Source of the DNA: Desulfitibacter alkalitolerans DSM 16504
Lineage (GTDB): Bacteria > Bacillota > DSM-16504 > Desulfitibacterales > Desulfitibacteraceae
NCBI RefSeq assembly: GCF_000620305.1
Contig: NZ_JHVU01000018.1
Coordinates: forward strand, 62,001 to 126,000
Reading direction: 5' to 3'
DNA: 64,000 bases
Shown here: one piece after another, positions 26,911 through 35,738 of the stretch
Position numbering within the stretch: the first letter of the stretch is position 1
Layout of the letters: each line of letters starts with the position of its first letter
The notes under the pieces: generated by a model
What the model saw: the letters and a program-made list of their open reading frames with translations, nothing else
Database searches by the model: none
What the model was told of the DNA's origin: nothing
Program-made: the position numbers and the translations under genes

Positions 26911-27117
26911 ATGAGTATAAAAGTCACAGTCGTTGTACAGAAAGAAGAAAATTGGTATATTGCTAAATGTATAGAAAATAGTGTTGCGTCTCAGGGTAAT
27001 ACAATTGAAGAATCTATAGATAACTTAAGGGAAGCATTAGAGCTATACTATGAAGATGCACCTCCTGAGGTTGTAAATACCCCTACTTTTATTACAACTA
27101 TGGAGCTTGCGCTGTAA
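26911..27117 (+). CDS. hicB: HicB-family antitoxin (short form)
   Basis: 68-aa protein with the HicB fold: TVVVQKEENWYIAKCIENSV, then SQGNTIEESIDNLREALELY (partly quoted). The C-terminal DNA-binding domain of longer HicB proteins is absent, as in many short antitoxins. Its TAA overlaps the ATG of hicA (TAATG), so the pair is coupled. HicB masks HicA and usually represses its own promoter. The antitoxin-first order occurs in many Firmicutes loci. Confidence 0.88.
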   Translation: MSIKVTVVVQKEENWYIAKCIENSVASQGNTIEESIDNLREALELYYEDAPPEVVNTPTFITTMELAL

Positions 27118-27362
27118 TGGGTTCCAAATATCCTGTTCTTACACCACATCAAATTATTAAAGTGCTGACCAAACTTGGTTTTGAAAAAGTTTCACAAAAA
27201 GGCAGCCATGTAAAATTCAAAAAGTTAGGTAATCAAACCAGAATTGTAATTATACCTATGCATGATGAAGTAGCAAAAGGCACTTTAAAAAGTATTCTGG
27301 AACAAGCAGGTATAGACCTTGAAGAATTTTTAAAATATCTACCTAATTCTTTCCCAGGCTGA
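27117..27362 (+). CDS. hicA: HicA-family mRNA interferase toxin
   Basis: 81-aa double-stranded-RNA-binding-fold toxin that cleaves mRNA. It has LTPHQIIKVLTKLGFEKVSQ, the catalytic GSHVKF histidine near residue 27, VIIPMHDEVAKGTLKSIL and an ending EEFLKYL. The length is normal, and both genes look intact although the surrounding DNA is decayed. Confidence 0.92.
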   Translation: MGSKYPVLTPHQIIKVLTKLGFEKVSQKGSHVKFKKLGNQTRIVIIPMHDEVAKGTLKSILEQAGIDLEEFLKYLPNSFPG

Positions 27363-27404
27363 AACAGAATGAAGAGTGCTAATATCAATATTTTGTGTAT
27401 ATCT

Positions 27405-28066
27405 ATATGTAGCCCAACTGATCCTGAAAAACTAGGATACCCAACTCAAAAACCAGTATCTCTCTTAAAGCGCATAATTGAATCAAGTAGCGCTGAAGGA
27501 GATTTGGTGTTAGATCCTTTTTGTGGTTGCGGTACAACTGTTGCAGCATCAGAACAATTAAACCGTAAATGGATTGGTATTGATATAACACATCTAGCAA
27601 TAAATCTTATGGCTAGTAGACTTAAGCAATTCTTTGGGGACCGACATACCCCCTATGAAGTATTCGGTGATCCTAAAGACATACATAGTGCCGTGGCTTT
27701 AGCTAAAGCCGATAGATATCAATTCCAATGGTGGGCTCTAACTAAGTATACGCAAGGTCAGCTAATGAGAAAAAGAAAGGGACAGACAAAGGAATAGATG
27801 GATATATTTATTTTTGTGACGATTCCTCTGGAAAAGCAAAGAAGATTATTGTCCAGGTAAAAAGTGGACACGTAAATGTCTCCCATGTTCGCGATTTACT
27901 TGGAGTAATTGAAAGCGCATGCGCTGACATAGGCGTCTTATTGACCTTAAAAACTCCTACAAAACCAATGTTAGATTTTGCATATGCAGCAGGCTATTAT
28001 AACTCGCAATATGGACATTTTCCAAAAATTCAGATACTAACAATAGCAGAATTATTAGACGGTTAA
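27405..28066 (+). pseudogene. Truncated, frameshifted DNA methyltransferase with restriction-like C-terminus
   Basis: A C-terminal piece of a site-specific N4/N6 DNA methyltransferase. It has LGYPTQKPVSLLKRIIESSS, motif I-like VLDPFCGCGTT and WIGIDITHLA. The first frame stops at 27797; homology continues in another frame from about 27788 (KGIDGYIYFCDDSSGK, IIVQVKSGHV) to 28066. These GIDGYI and QVKSG motifs are a Mrr-like or PD-(D/E)xK-type tail often fused to such methylases. The N-terminal part is missing. It is a non-functional remnant of a modification or restriction system. Confidence 0.8.
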
Positions 28067-28225
28067 AAAATAAAGTTTCCTAATATATTACCGAGTTTTT
28101 CTTAGAATTTTATAACCTAAAACTCACAATATCAAATATGTATTGTAGACGGTTCAGTACATCACAAGATTCATAATGTTCGATTCCGTTAATGTTATAT
28201 GCTTTTGTACCCTCACTCGGTGCTA

Positions 28226-28528
28226 TTATGCTCCGGGGTTTTTATTTGCTTGCAAGCCCACACGAGCCAGCCATATTTTAAACGGCTCGGCTTTTTTGCT
28301 TGGGATTGACTGAATAAGCCTCAAAAGCTGTTCGGTGTCGGCGACATCGGTCAAGCGCATTTTTCCATCAGCCGCTTTCATTTTCAAAGCGTTACAATTT
28401 GTAACGGTTTCATTTCCTTCATCAAGTAAGCGTTTTTTTAATACGCGCCAGTATGTTTGCGGGTTTTCGCTGTCTGTCAGAACGGCAACAACGTCAACAA
28501 TCGAAAAATACCATTTTTCATCGTCCAC
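28226..28528 (-). pseudogene. BRO-N domain fragment
   Basis: About 100 codons homologous to the start of the intact BRO-like protein at 50622: EKWYFSIVDVVAVLTDSENP, then LTDVADTEQLLRLIQSIPS and KAEPFKIWLARVG. The true start is missing (TAA just upstream in frame) and it ends early after KNPGA. BRO-N proteins are phage or mobile-element associated. Region 28067-28225 holds nothing I recognise. Confidence 0.7.
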
Positions 28529-28607
28529 TTTGCCCGGTTTTCTTTATTAAAATAATCTGCAATTTTTCTGAATATATGGTAAAATGAATGAGAAAAATGA
28601 TAATCAT

Positions 28608-28622
28608 TTCTCAAAATGAGAA
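28608..28622. promoter_or_regulatory. Palindrome TTCTCAAAATGAGAA upstream of sigma-54 regulator
   Basis: Perfect inverted repeat TTCTCA-AAA-TGAGAA, 21 bases upstream of the regulator start, with a second imperfect GAGAAA...TTTCTC repeat at about 28589-28613. The same 15-bp palindrome with TAT centre recurs after the gene. It probably lets the regulator control its own gene. Confidence 0.7.
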
Positions 28623-28643
28623 AAGCCAAGGGGAGGATTTAGT

Positions 28644-29993
28644 GTGGGCCTTGATAGCAAGTATTTATCAAAAGCACTAGAGCTTAGCAGTGAAGGAATA
28701 CTTATCCTGGATACCAGCACTAACATCCTCTATGGAACTGATAAGGCTAAAGATATTCTTGGGTTAAAGGAAGATTTTCAGACCAGGTCCTTTCTTGAGC
28801 TGTTTCCAGATTCCTTTCTGGCTAAAGAAATGGGACAGCAGCTCAAGGGGATTGTGGAGGAAATCCTGCCAATTCCCACCAGGGATAGAAACCTGTTTTG
28901 CGTCTGCAGGCTTGAACAGGTAATTGCACAAGGCGAGGTAAAGGTGAACATCCTCTATTTAAAGCAGCAGATGGGTGTTGTAAATGAGACAGGCAAAAAA
29001 TCCTATCATGCTCTTTACACCTTTAATGACATTATAGGTCCAGGGGAAAAGCTTGAACAGTTAAAGAAGAAAGGAAAGGCCTTTGCCCTGGGGGATTCAA
29101 CTATTTTAATTCAAGGGGAGACAGGTACAGGCAAGGAGTTATTTGCCCAGGCCCTGCATGCAGCTAGTCCAAGAAAGGATAAACCTTTCATGCCGGTGAA
29201 CTGTGCTGCTATTCCGGAAAATCTTTTGGAAAGTGAGCTCTTTGGATATGAAGAGGGTTCCTTTACAGGTGCGGTCAAGGGAGGAAAGCCAGGAAGGTTT
29301 GAGATAGCTTCAGGGGGTACGGTATTTCTTGATGAAATTGGTGACATGCCCATGTTTTTACAGGCCAAGCTCTTGCGGGTGCTGCAGGAGAAAAAGATAG
29401 AAAGGGTGGGAGGAACCAGGCAGATACCAGTAGATGTGCGTATTATTGCTGCCACCCACAAGGACCTGCGCAGGCTGGTGGCTGATAACAAATTCAGGGA
29501 TGACTTGTATTACCGTCTCAATGTACTGCCCTTGTATATTCCGCCTTTACGGGAGAGGAAGGAAGATATATACGCACTCCTGGAGTATTTCTTAAAAAAG
29601 CATACTGTCCTTGCAGGCAAACCCAGCAAAAGGTTTTCGGCCAAGGTGCTAAATCAATTTTTCAAACACTCCTGGCCTGGAAATGTACGGGAACTTGAAA
29701 ACGTTATAGAGTATATGGTTAACCTGCCTGAACAAAGTGCCATGTTTGACATGGACAGCCTGCCTCCCTATCTCCTTGGAAGCCTTGAGCAAAAAAACTT
29801 GCCTGGAGAAGGCATCTGCCAGGCATATGAGCCAGACCAGGATGCAGCTTTATTAAAGGTTAAGGATATGGAAAGCAATCAAATTATTGCAGCCCTTGAA
29901 AAATACGGCCACTGCACAAGGGGAAAAAGAGAAGCTGCAAAAGCCCTGGGAATTAGTGTTGCCACCCTTTATAGGAAATTGAAAAAGATTTAA
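28644..29993 (+). CDS. Sigma-54-dependent PAS-AAA-Fis activator of the downstream catabolic cluster
   Basis: 449-aa enhancer-binding protein. It has a PAS-like N-terminus (SSEGILILDTSTNILYGTDK), an AAA+ domain with Walker A GETGTGKE and Walker B GGTVFLDEIGD, and a Fis HTH ([15 protein letters not shown]). The sigma-54 contact loop reads GSFTGA instead of GAFTGA, a natural but less common variant. GTG 28644 has GGGGAGG 7 bases upstream. Palindromic sites flank the gene, and the distal one lies about 90 bases upstream of a -24/-12 promoter, the usual enhancer distance. Presumed to sense a pathway substrate through PAS. Confidence 0.92.
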   Translation: MGLDSKYLSKALELSSEGILILDTSTNILYGTDKAKDILGLKEDFQTRSFLELFPDSFLAKEMGQQLKGIVEEILPIPTRDRNLFCVCRLEQVIAQGEVKVNILYLKQQMGVVNETGKKSYHALYTFNDIIGPGEKLEQLKKKGKAFALGDSTILIQGETGTGKELFAQALHAASPRKDKPFMPVNCAAIPENLLESELFGYEEGSFTGAVKGGKPGRFEIASGGTVFLDEIGDMPMFLQAKLLRVLQEKKIERVGGTRQIPVDVRIIAATHKDLRRLVADNKFRDDLYYRLNVLPLYIPPLRERKEDIYALLEYFLKKHTVLAGKPSKRFSAKVLNQFFKHSWPGNVRELENVIEYMVNLPEQSAMFDMDSLPPYLLGSLEQKNLPGEGICQAYEPDQDAALLKVKDMESNQIIAALEKYGHCTRGKREAAKALGISVATLYRKLKKI

Positions 29994-30010
29994 TATGAGG
30001 CTTTTTAAAT

Positions 30011-30025
30011 TTCTCATATTGAGAA
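30011..30025. promoter_or_regulatory. Upstream activating sequence TTCTCATATTGAGAA
   Basis: Perfect inverted repeat TTCTCA-TAT-TGAGAA centred about 88 bases upstream of the -24 element at 30100. It has the same arms as the palindrome at 28608. Confidence 0.75.
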
Positions 30026-30073
30026 AAACCGCGAGAAAAATTTAGTAATTTATCAACTTTCCTGCGGTTTTTT
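30024..30073 (+). terminator. Terminator of the sigma-54 regulator gene
   Basis: AAAAACCGC (30024-30032) pairs with GCGGTTTTT (30064-30072) around a 31-base loop, with a U-tract. It partly overlaps the upstream activating sequence. Confidence 0.55.
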
Positions 30074-30098
30074 ATTTATTTTCAGAACTTTTAGAGTA

Positions 30099-30114
30099 TG
30101 GCAAAGTTTTTGCA
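30099..30114 (+). promoter_or_regulatory. Sigma-54 (-24/-12) promoter of the catabolic cluster
   Basis: TGGCAAAGTTTTTGCA with GG at 30100-30101 and GC at 30112-30113, 10 bases apart. It is 33 bases upstream of ATG 30147. Confidence 0.85.
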
Positions 30115-30146
30115 AATGTATTAATTAACCGCGAGAGGAGATAGAT

Positions 30147-31298
30147 ATGTATATTAATCATAAAGACATAGAAGATTTGGCCCTTGGGGCCACGGTGTTA
30201 GGAGCTGGGGGAGGAGGAGATCCTTACATAACCAGGCTTCTTGCCCAGAAAATAATCCAAAAATTCGGACCAGTCCAGCTGCTGCAGCCTTTTATGGTGC
30301 CTGATGAGGCCTTGATAATACCTACTGCCTTCATGGGGGCCACTACGGTTCTCCAGGAAAAGCTATTAAATGGCAAAGAGGCCTATGGTGCATTAAAAAT
30401 GCTGGAAAATTATTTGCGGAGCAAGGCCTTTGCTACCATGCCGGCAGAGGCAGGGGGTTTAAATGCCATAATTCCCTTTATGGTTGCTGCCAGGGCAGGC
30501 ATTCCTGTAATAGATAGTGATGGAATGGGAAGAGCCCTGCCCGAACACCAGATGAGCAGTTTCCATGTATACGGCATTAGTGGTTCGCCAATGGTCATTA
30601 ATACTGAACAGGATGATTATATTTTACTGAAGGTAAAAGATAACTACAGACTAGCGGAAATTGCCAGGAGCCTTCTTGCCTCTACAGGCGGCATAGGCAA
30701 TATGGCTGGTTATGTGATGACAGGGGAGCAGATGAAGGAAACCGCCATTACTGGAACTGTTTCCTTTGGACTAAAGCTTGGCACAGCTATACGTAAGGCA
30801 ATACAGGAAAAGGGTGATACCTTTGAGGCTATTTCCCAGGTTACAAGCAATTCCACCTATGGCAGGGCCATTAAACTCTTTCAGGGTAAAATTACTGATA
30901 TTGAACGGAGATTAAACAACAGCTACCTGCGGGGAAGGGCAGTTATCCGGGGGATTAAGGATTTTTCTGGCAGTGAATGTATAATAGAATTTCAAAATGA
31001 AAACATTATTGCCCTGGTAGATAATGAAACTGCTGCCCTGGTGCCGGACATTATTACCTATCTTGATGCAGAAACAGGTTTTCCCCTTTCCATTGAGCAG
31101 CTGAAGTATGGCTACAGGGTAACTGTAATTGGTATTCCTACCCCCGAAATAATGAGGACAGAAAGTGCACTGCAGGTATGGGGGCCTCGGAAGTTTGGCT
31201 ATGACATTGATTATATCCCATTAGAGGTCCTGGAAAAATTCAGGGCTATCCAAAGAGCAAACAAAGGCTTTCTGGAAAAGGGAGGTGCACAGGGATGA
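30147..31298 (+). CDS. DUF917 protein (S-methyl thiohydantoin desulfurase family), copy 1
   Basis: 383-aa protein opening with the family motif LGAGGGGDPYITRLLAQ and containing EAGGLNAIIPFMVAARAGIP and DSDGMGRALPEHQM. The family is described as S-methyl thiohydantoin desulfurase-like and is usually encoded next to hydantoinase/oxoprolinase HyuA-type proteins, as here (4-bp overlap, ATGA). Reaction on the real substrate not known. First gene after the -24/-12 promoter. A second, diverged copy lies at 44852, so two related substrates or a heteromer are possible. Confidence 0.88.
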   Translation: MYINHKDIEDLALGATVLGAGGGGDPYITRLLAQKIIQKFGPVQLLQPFMVPDEALIIPTAFMGATTVLQEKLLNGKEAYGALKMLENYLRSKAFATMPAEAGGLNAIIPFMVAARAGIPVIDSDGMGRALPEHQMSSFHVYGISGSPMVINTEQDDYILLKVKDNYRLAEIARSLLASTGGIGNMAGYVMTGEQMKETAITGTVSFGLKLGTAIRKAIQEKGDTFEAISQVTSNSTYGRAIKLFQGKITDIERRLNNSYLRGRAVIRGIKDFSGSECIIEFQNENIIALVDNETAALVPDIITYLDAETGFPLSIEQLKYGYRVTVIGIPTPEIMRTESALQVWGPRKFGYDIDYIPLEVLEKFRAIQRANKGFLEKGGAQG

Positions 31299-32905
31299 CA
31301 ATAAGGTTAGCAGTTGATGTGGGAGGCACCCATACAGATGCTGTAATCCTTGATTTTACCAGGGGTAGAGGCAGTTTGCTGGGGTCTGTTAAGGTCCCTA
31401 CCTCGCCTGATGTGGAAACCGGCATAGTACAATCCATGGAGGCAGTTCTTGAGGCAAGCACCATAAGCTCTGAGCAGATTAATTACGTTATGATTGGGAC
31501 TACCCAGAGCAGAAACGCTATTTTACAGAGGAAAGGTCTGGCTAGGATAGGTCTTATCCGCATTGGCAGTCCGTCTGTTTCAGAAATAGAGCCCTTTTTT
31601 ACCTGGGCAGAAGATTTAAGGGAGGCCATAGGAAACAACTGGTTCCTGGTTGACGGGGGTTATGAATTTGATGGACGGCCCATTTCCCAGATAAATGAGG
31701 AACAGGTCCGCAAGGTCTTGCTGGAAATTAAGCGGCAGAGGTTGGAAGCAATAGCAGTCTGTGGTGTATTTTCTCCAGTATGTGCCCAACAGGAGCTGGA
31801 GATTGGCAGGCTGGCTGAAGAAGTCCTAGGCCGTGATTTTCCCATTACCTTGTCCCACCAGGTTGGCAGCATAGGACTTCTGGAAAGGGAAAATTCAGCT
31901 GCCTTAAATGCAGCCCTTGCCATGGTAGCCAAAAATATAGCTGAAGGCTTGGAAAAGGCATTGAGGTTGAGGAATATTAAGGCACCTACCTACTTCAGTC
32001 AGAATGACGGCACTTTAATGTCCATTGAATATGCAAAAAAGTATTCCATATTAACAATCTGTTCTGGTCCCAGCAATAGTATTAGAGGTGCAGCATTTTT
32101 GAGCGGTTTAAAGGATTGTATTGTCATTGATGTGGGCGGAACCTCAACGGACATAGGGATTTTGCAGAATGGATACCCCAGGGAGTCATACATGTCAGTG
32201 GTCCTGGGAGAGGTTGAGACCAATTTCAGGATGCCTGATTTAATATCCCTGGGCCTTGGCGGCGGCAGTATTGTTAAATTGGGCCATGGGGAGCTTGAAA
32301 TCGGCCCTGAAAGTGTGGGATACAACATCATCACCCAGGGTAAGACCTGGGGAGGGGACACCTTGACTTTAACTGATGCAGCCATAGCTGCAAATATACT
32401 TGATATGAACAAGATACATCCTGGGGGCAGGCCCGTGCCTGTACAGGAAGGCGTGATCAGGCAGGTATTTGCAAAAGTAAATTCAATTATTGAAGGTGCC
32501 ATTGACAAGATTAAAACTAGTCATGACCCACTCCCTGTAATACTGGTTGGCGGGGGAAGTCTAATGGTCAACAGTACCCTCAAAGGTGCCTCTGAAGTCA
32601 TCAGACCAAAAAACTATGAATTTGCCAATGCCATTGGTGCAGCAATAGCCAAGGTGGGCGGTGAGGTTGATAAAATCTGGTCCCTGAGGTCAAAAACCAG
32701 AGAACAGGTCATGAGGGAAGCAAAAGGTCAGGCTATAGCCGAAGCTGTAAGGGCCGGGGCAGACAGCAGGACTGTTGAAATCCTTGACGTTGAGGAATTC
32801 CCTGTAGCCTATCTGCCTGTAGACGCTGTACGTTTAAAGATCAAGGCAGCCGGTGAACTCCCATCTGAGGGCAGCCCTGAACTGGCAAGCAGGCAGTATG
32901 TATAA
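31295..32905 (+). CDS. Hydantoinase/oxoprolinase (HyuA-like) family protein
   Basis: 536-aa protein with actin-like ATPase elements: the first phosphate loop AVDVGGTHTDAVI at the N-terminus, FSQNDGTLMS, the second loop IDVGGTSTDIGIL and an adenosine motif near VILVGGGSLM. Family members hydrolyse hydantoin, oxoproline or related cyclic amides with ATP, or carboxylate ketones. It is shorter than classic HyuA (about 690 aa) but matches versions paired with DUF917. It overlaps the preceding gene by 4 bp, implying a complex or consecutive steps. Confidence 0.88.
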   Translation: MTIRLAVDVGGTHTDAVILDFTRGRGSLLGSVKVPTSPDVETGIVQSMEAVLEASTISSEQINYVMIGTTQSRNAILQRKGLARIGLIRIGSPSVSEIEPFFTWAEDLREAIGNNWFLVDGGYEFDGRPISQINEEQVRKVLLEIKRQRLEAIAVCGVFSPVCAQQELEIGRLAEEVLGRDFPITLSHQVGSIGLLERENSAALNAALAMVAKNIAEGLEKALRLRNIKAPTYFSQNDGTLMSIEYAKKYSILTICSGPSNSIRGAAFLSGLKDCIVIDVGGTSTDIGILQNGYPRESYMSVVLGEVETNFRMPDLISLGLGGGSIVKLGHGELEIGPESVGYNIITQGKTWGGDTLTLTDAAIAANILDMNKIHPGGRPVPVQEGVIRQVFAKVNSIIEGAIDKIKTSHDPLPVILVGGGSLMVNSTLKGASEVIRPKNYEFANAIGAAIAKVGGEVDKIWSLRSKTREQVMREAKGQAIAEAVRAGADSRTVEILDVEEFPVAYLPVDAVRLKIKAAGELPSEGSPELASRQYV

Positions 32906-32969
32906 AGCAAGCAGCATAAAATAGGAACAAAAATTAAAAGGGATTTATCAGAAAGGTGTTGACTCTTGT

Positions 32970-34133
32970 ATGAAACGGTTCATATCTGAAAAGGCCATGA
33001 ACTTATCCCAATCAGAGATTAGAAAAATGTTCAATATTGCAGCTGCCATGGAGGATGTAATAAGTCTTGGTATTGGTGAGCCTGACTTCGATACACCTCC
33101 CCATGTAACTGAGGCAGCTTTTAAGGCTGCCAGGGAGGGAGCTACCCATTATACTGCCAACGCTGGCTACCTCCATGTTAGGACAGCCATAGCTGAAGTA
33201 GCTGAAAGAGATTATGGCATCAAATGTGAGCCTGACAAGGAAGTGGTTATTACTGCAGGAGCCATGGGCGCCCTGTATCTGGGAATGGCAGCAACCCTTA
33301 ATCCTGGTGATGAGGTGCTTGTGCAGGATCCCGCCTGGCCCAACCATTTTTCTCAAATAAGATTGGTCGGGGCTGTTCCAGTACCTGTTGAAGTAAAAGA
33401 GGAAAATGGCTTTCGACTGCAGGCAGCAGACCTGGAAAAGCATATTAGTTCTAAGACCAGGGCCATTTTAATTAATACACCTAACAATCCTACAGGTGGG
33501 GTAATGACCAGGGAGGAGCTGCAGGCTGTTGCTCAAGTGATAAAGAAGTATGACCTCCTTGTTTATTCAGATGAGGTCTATGACAGGTTAGTTTTTGGGG
33601 ATACAGAACATGTTTCCCTGGCATCCCTGCCGGGAATGGCCGAGCGGGTTATTACCATAAATAGCTTTTCAAAAACCTATGCCATGACTGGATGGCGGGT
33701 AGGTTATGCCATTGCCAATGAAGACATCATAAGCAGCATGGTAAGATTACAGGAAAATGTAGTAGCCTGCGTGAGCTCCATGGGCCAGCATGCAGCCCTG
33801 GCTGCAGCAACAGGGCCTCAAGATTTTGTCCACATGGCAAGGGAGTCTTATGCAAAGCGTACCAGGCTTATCCTTGATGCCATCAGGGAAATTCCCGGAA
33901 TGTCTTGTGCTGAGCCCCAGGGCACCATTTACCTTTTCCCCAGCATAAAGGATTTAGGAATGAGCTCCGCTGAAGCAGCCCACCTGTTTTTAACCAGGGG
34001 CAGGGTAGTGACTATTCCAGGCACTGGCTTTGGCAAGGCTGGAGAAGGTTATTTGAGATTATCCTGTGCAAATTCAGAAGACAAGATTATTGAAGCCATG
34101 GAAAGGATTAGAAGGGTGGTTATAGATTTATAA
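32970..34133 (+). CDS. Class I/II pyridoxal-phosphate aminotransferase
   Basis: 387-aa fold-type I aminotransferase. It has GIGEPDFDTPPHV, the substrate-binding region ATHYTANAGYLHVRTAIAEV, NTPNNPTGGV, SDEVYDRLVF and the PLP lysine in SFSKTYAMTGWRVGY. Length and motifs match AspC/PatA-like enzymes of broad specificity. In the cluster it probably moves an amino group from the imported compound to a 2-oxoacid, with the amino-acid dehydrogenase at 46005 recycling the acceptor. No strong terminator separates it from neighbours. Confidence 0.92.
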   Translation: MKRFISEKAMNLSQSEIRKMFNIAAAMEDVISLGIGEPDFDTPPHVTEAAFKAAREGATHYTANAGYLHVRTAIAEVAERDYGIKCEPDKEVVITAGAMGALYLGMAATLNPGDEVLVQDPAWPNHFSQIRLVGAVPVPVEVKEENGFRLQAADLEKHISSKTRAILINTPNNPTGGVMTREELQAVAQVIKKYDLLVYSDEVYDRLVFGDTEHVSLASLPGMAERVITINSFSKTYAMTGWRVGYAIANEDIISSMVRLQENVVACVSSMGQHAALAAATGPQDFVHMARESYAKRTRLILDAIREIPGMSCAEPQGTIYLFPSIKDLGMSSAEAAHLFLTRGRVVTIPGTGFGKAGEGYLRLSCANSEDKIIEAMERIRRVVIDL

Positions 34134-34145
34134 GATGCCAGAAAG

Positions 34146-34210
34146 AGCAGCGGGTATGATGTCAAGTGGGTAATTGGAAATTTTTCGATGACTGCTGCAC
34201 AAGGGGAGGG
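34146..34210 (+). repeat. Intergenic repeat, copy A, ending at a ribosome site
   Basis: AGCAGCGGGTATGATGTCAA, then GTGGGTAATTGGAAATTTTT and ACTGCTGCACAAGGGGAGGG. It matches copy C at 63135 closely and copy B at 35652 more loosely. Its last bases form the Shine-Dalgarno sequence of the next gene. Confidence 0.7.
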
Positions 34211-34217
34211 TTTAGCA

Positions 34218-34955
34218 ATGATCAAAGTGTTGGGAATCAACGGTAGTCCTAGAAAGGGCAACAGTTTGTTTTTACTGGAAAAAGCAATGGACGAGGCTGC
34301 ACAGGTTGATACAGGGGTAGAGACCAGCATTTACTCCTTTACGGGCAAGAGAATGGCTGGCTGTATTTCCTGCTTCAAATGTGGTGACAAGCAGGGGGAA
34401 TGTATAATTAGGGATGATTTCCAGGAACTAAGGGAAATGTGGATTGAAGCAGATGTGGTTATTTATTCTGTTCCAGTTTATCATATGGGGATGCCTGCCC
34501 AGGTAAAAGCATTTATCGACAGGTTGGGCAACAGCACCTTCGGCAGGTACCAGCACCTTTTTACAGAGGAGGCCAAGCTGCCCAAGAGTCTCAAAGTAAT
34601 TGGAGCCATTGCCCAGGGAGCTCATATTTTTTCAGGACAGGAGCATACAATCACGGATATAATCAACCATGCTGTTATAATGCAGTGTATTCCCGTGGCA
34701 GGAGATATGTGGGAGGCATATATTGGCGTTGGTGGTTGGACGTATAATGATAATTCTAGAAAGGCCCTTCGTGAACGGGAAAGTGAAGCTGACCTTGATC
34801 TGCAGGTTGCAATTAGAGCTTCCAGGAACCTGGGACGCAGGGCTGTGGAATTGGGGCTGATTCTGCAGGCTGGTGGCCTGGCAGAACAGGAAAGGTTTAA
34901 GGACCAGCCTATCTATAGACCCTTTTTAGAAAGGGTCAAGGGCAACAGGATTTAG
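34218..34955 (+). CDS. Iron-sulfur flavoprotein (NADPH-dependent FMN reductase fold)
   Basis: 246-aa flavodoxin-like protein with the FMN phosphate loop GINGSPRKGNS and a compact cysteine motif GCISCFKCGDKQGEC (C-x2-C-x2-C-x6-C), as in iron-sulfur flavoproteins, plus YSVPVYHMGMPAQVKAFID. It should carry electrons between ferredoxin and a flavin or disulfide substrate. The C-terminus is longer than usual. ATG 34218 follows GGGGAGGG. It probably serves the oxidoreductases of this cluster; a related flavoprotein is at 60012. Confidence 0.85.
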   Translation: MIKVLGINGSPRKGNSLFLLEKAMDEAAQVDTGVETSIYSFTGKRMAGCISCFKCGDKQGECIIRDDFQELREMWIEADVVIYSVPVYHMGMPAQVKAFIDRLGNSTFGRYQHLFTEEAKLPKSLKVIGAIAQGAHIFSGQEHTITDIINHAVIMQCIPVAGDMWEAYIGVGGWTYNDNSRKALRERESEADLDLQVAIRASRNLGRRAVELGLILQAGGLAEQERFKDQPIYRPFLERVKGNRI

Positions 34956-34999
34956 ATTAGATTTTAAGCAGGATAGTTAAACAAAGGTGGTGTTTGCAG

Positions 35000-35644
35000 G
35001 TGGCAAGCTTAAAGGAAAGGCAGGCCCTGGTAAGTCTGGTTAAAGAAAAGAAGATTGTGGCAATTTTACGCGGTGTAAAGGAAGAACACGTTGAAAACCT
35101 GACAGAAGCTCTGCTTAATGGGGGAATAAGTATTTTGGAGGTAACCCTTAATACACCTGGAGCATTGAAAATGATTAAACTTTTACAAGAAAAGTACTCA
35201 GATGAACTGGCAGTTGGTGCAGGTACAGTACTTACCATCCAGGGCGTCCAGGATGTAATAGGGGCAGGAGGCCAGTTTATAGTCACACCAAATCTTAATT
35301 CAGAACTTGTAAGATTTTGTGATGGAAATCATATTCCAGTTTTTCCCGGAGCCTTTACAGCAAGTGAGGTGGTGGCTGCTCATGAGGCTGGTGCAGATAT
35401 TGTCAAGGTTTTTCCGGCCATGCCCATGGGCCCCGGTTATATTAAAGCTCTAAAAGGTCCCCTGGACCATATTTCCTTGATGCCCACAGGTGGAGTGGGG
35501 CTGGATAACATTGGCGAGTTTCTAAAGGCAGGAGCCTGTTCCTTTGGCATAGGCGGAGAACTGGTTAATAAGAAGCTTATTGAAGAAGGGAACTGGGTAG
35601 AGCTAACTGCTCTTGCCAGAGAATATACTTCTATTCTTAAGTAA
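35000..35644 (+). CDS. eda: KDPG/KHG aldolase
   Basis: 214-aa class I aldolase that splits 2-keto-3-deoxy-6-phosphogluconate to pyruvate and glyceraldehyde 3-phosphate (and may act on 4-hydroxy-2-oxoglutarate). Motifs: VAILRGVKEEH, GGISILEVTLNTPGA, VGAGTVLTIQ, the Schiff-base lysine in GADIVKVFPA, and MPTGGVGLDNI. GTG 35000 sits 9 bases after AAGGTGG; TTG 34994 is the alternative. With the KDG kinase at 38098 it completes a 2-keto-3-deoxy sugar acid route. Confidence 0.93.
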   Translation: MASLKERQALVSLVKEKKIVAILRGVKEEHVENLTEALLNGGISILEVTLNTPGALKMIKLLQEKYSDELAVGAGTVLTIQGVQDVIGAGGQFIVTPNLNSELVRFCDGNHIPVFPGAFTASEVVAAHEAGADIVKVFPAMPMGPGYIKALKGPLDHISLMPTGGVGLDNIGEFLKAGACSFGIGGELVNKKLIEEGNWVELTALAREYTSILK

Positions 35645-35651
35645 ATAAAGG

Positions 35652-35730
35652 GCAGCGGTATGATGTTAGCGGCATGATGCCAAATAGGCAATTGGGAATT
35701 ATTGGCAAGCTGACTGCTTAAAAAAGGGGG
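35652..35730 (+). repeat. Intergenic repeat, copy B (with insertion), ending at a ribosome site
   Basis: GCAGCGGTATGATG, an extra segment containing GCGGCATGATGCC, then AAATAGGCAATTGGGAATTA and CTGCTTAAAAAAGGGGG. It corresponds to copies A and C but is about 14 bases longer. Confidence 0.6.
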
Positions 35731-35738
35731 AATAAATA

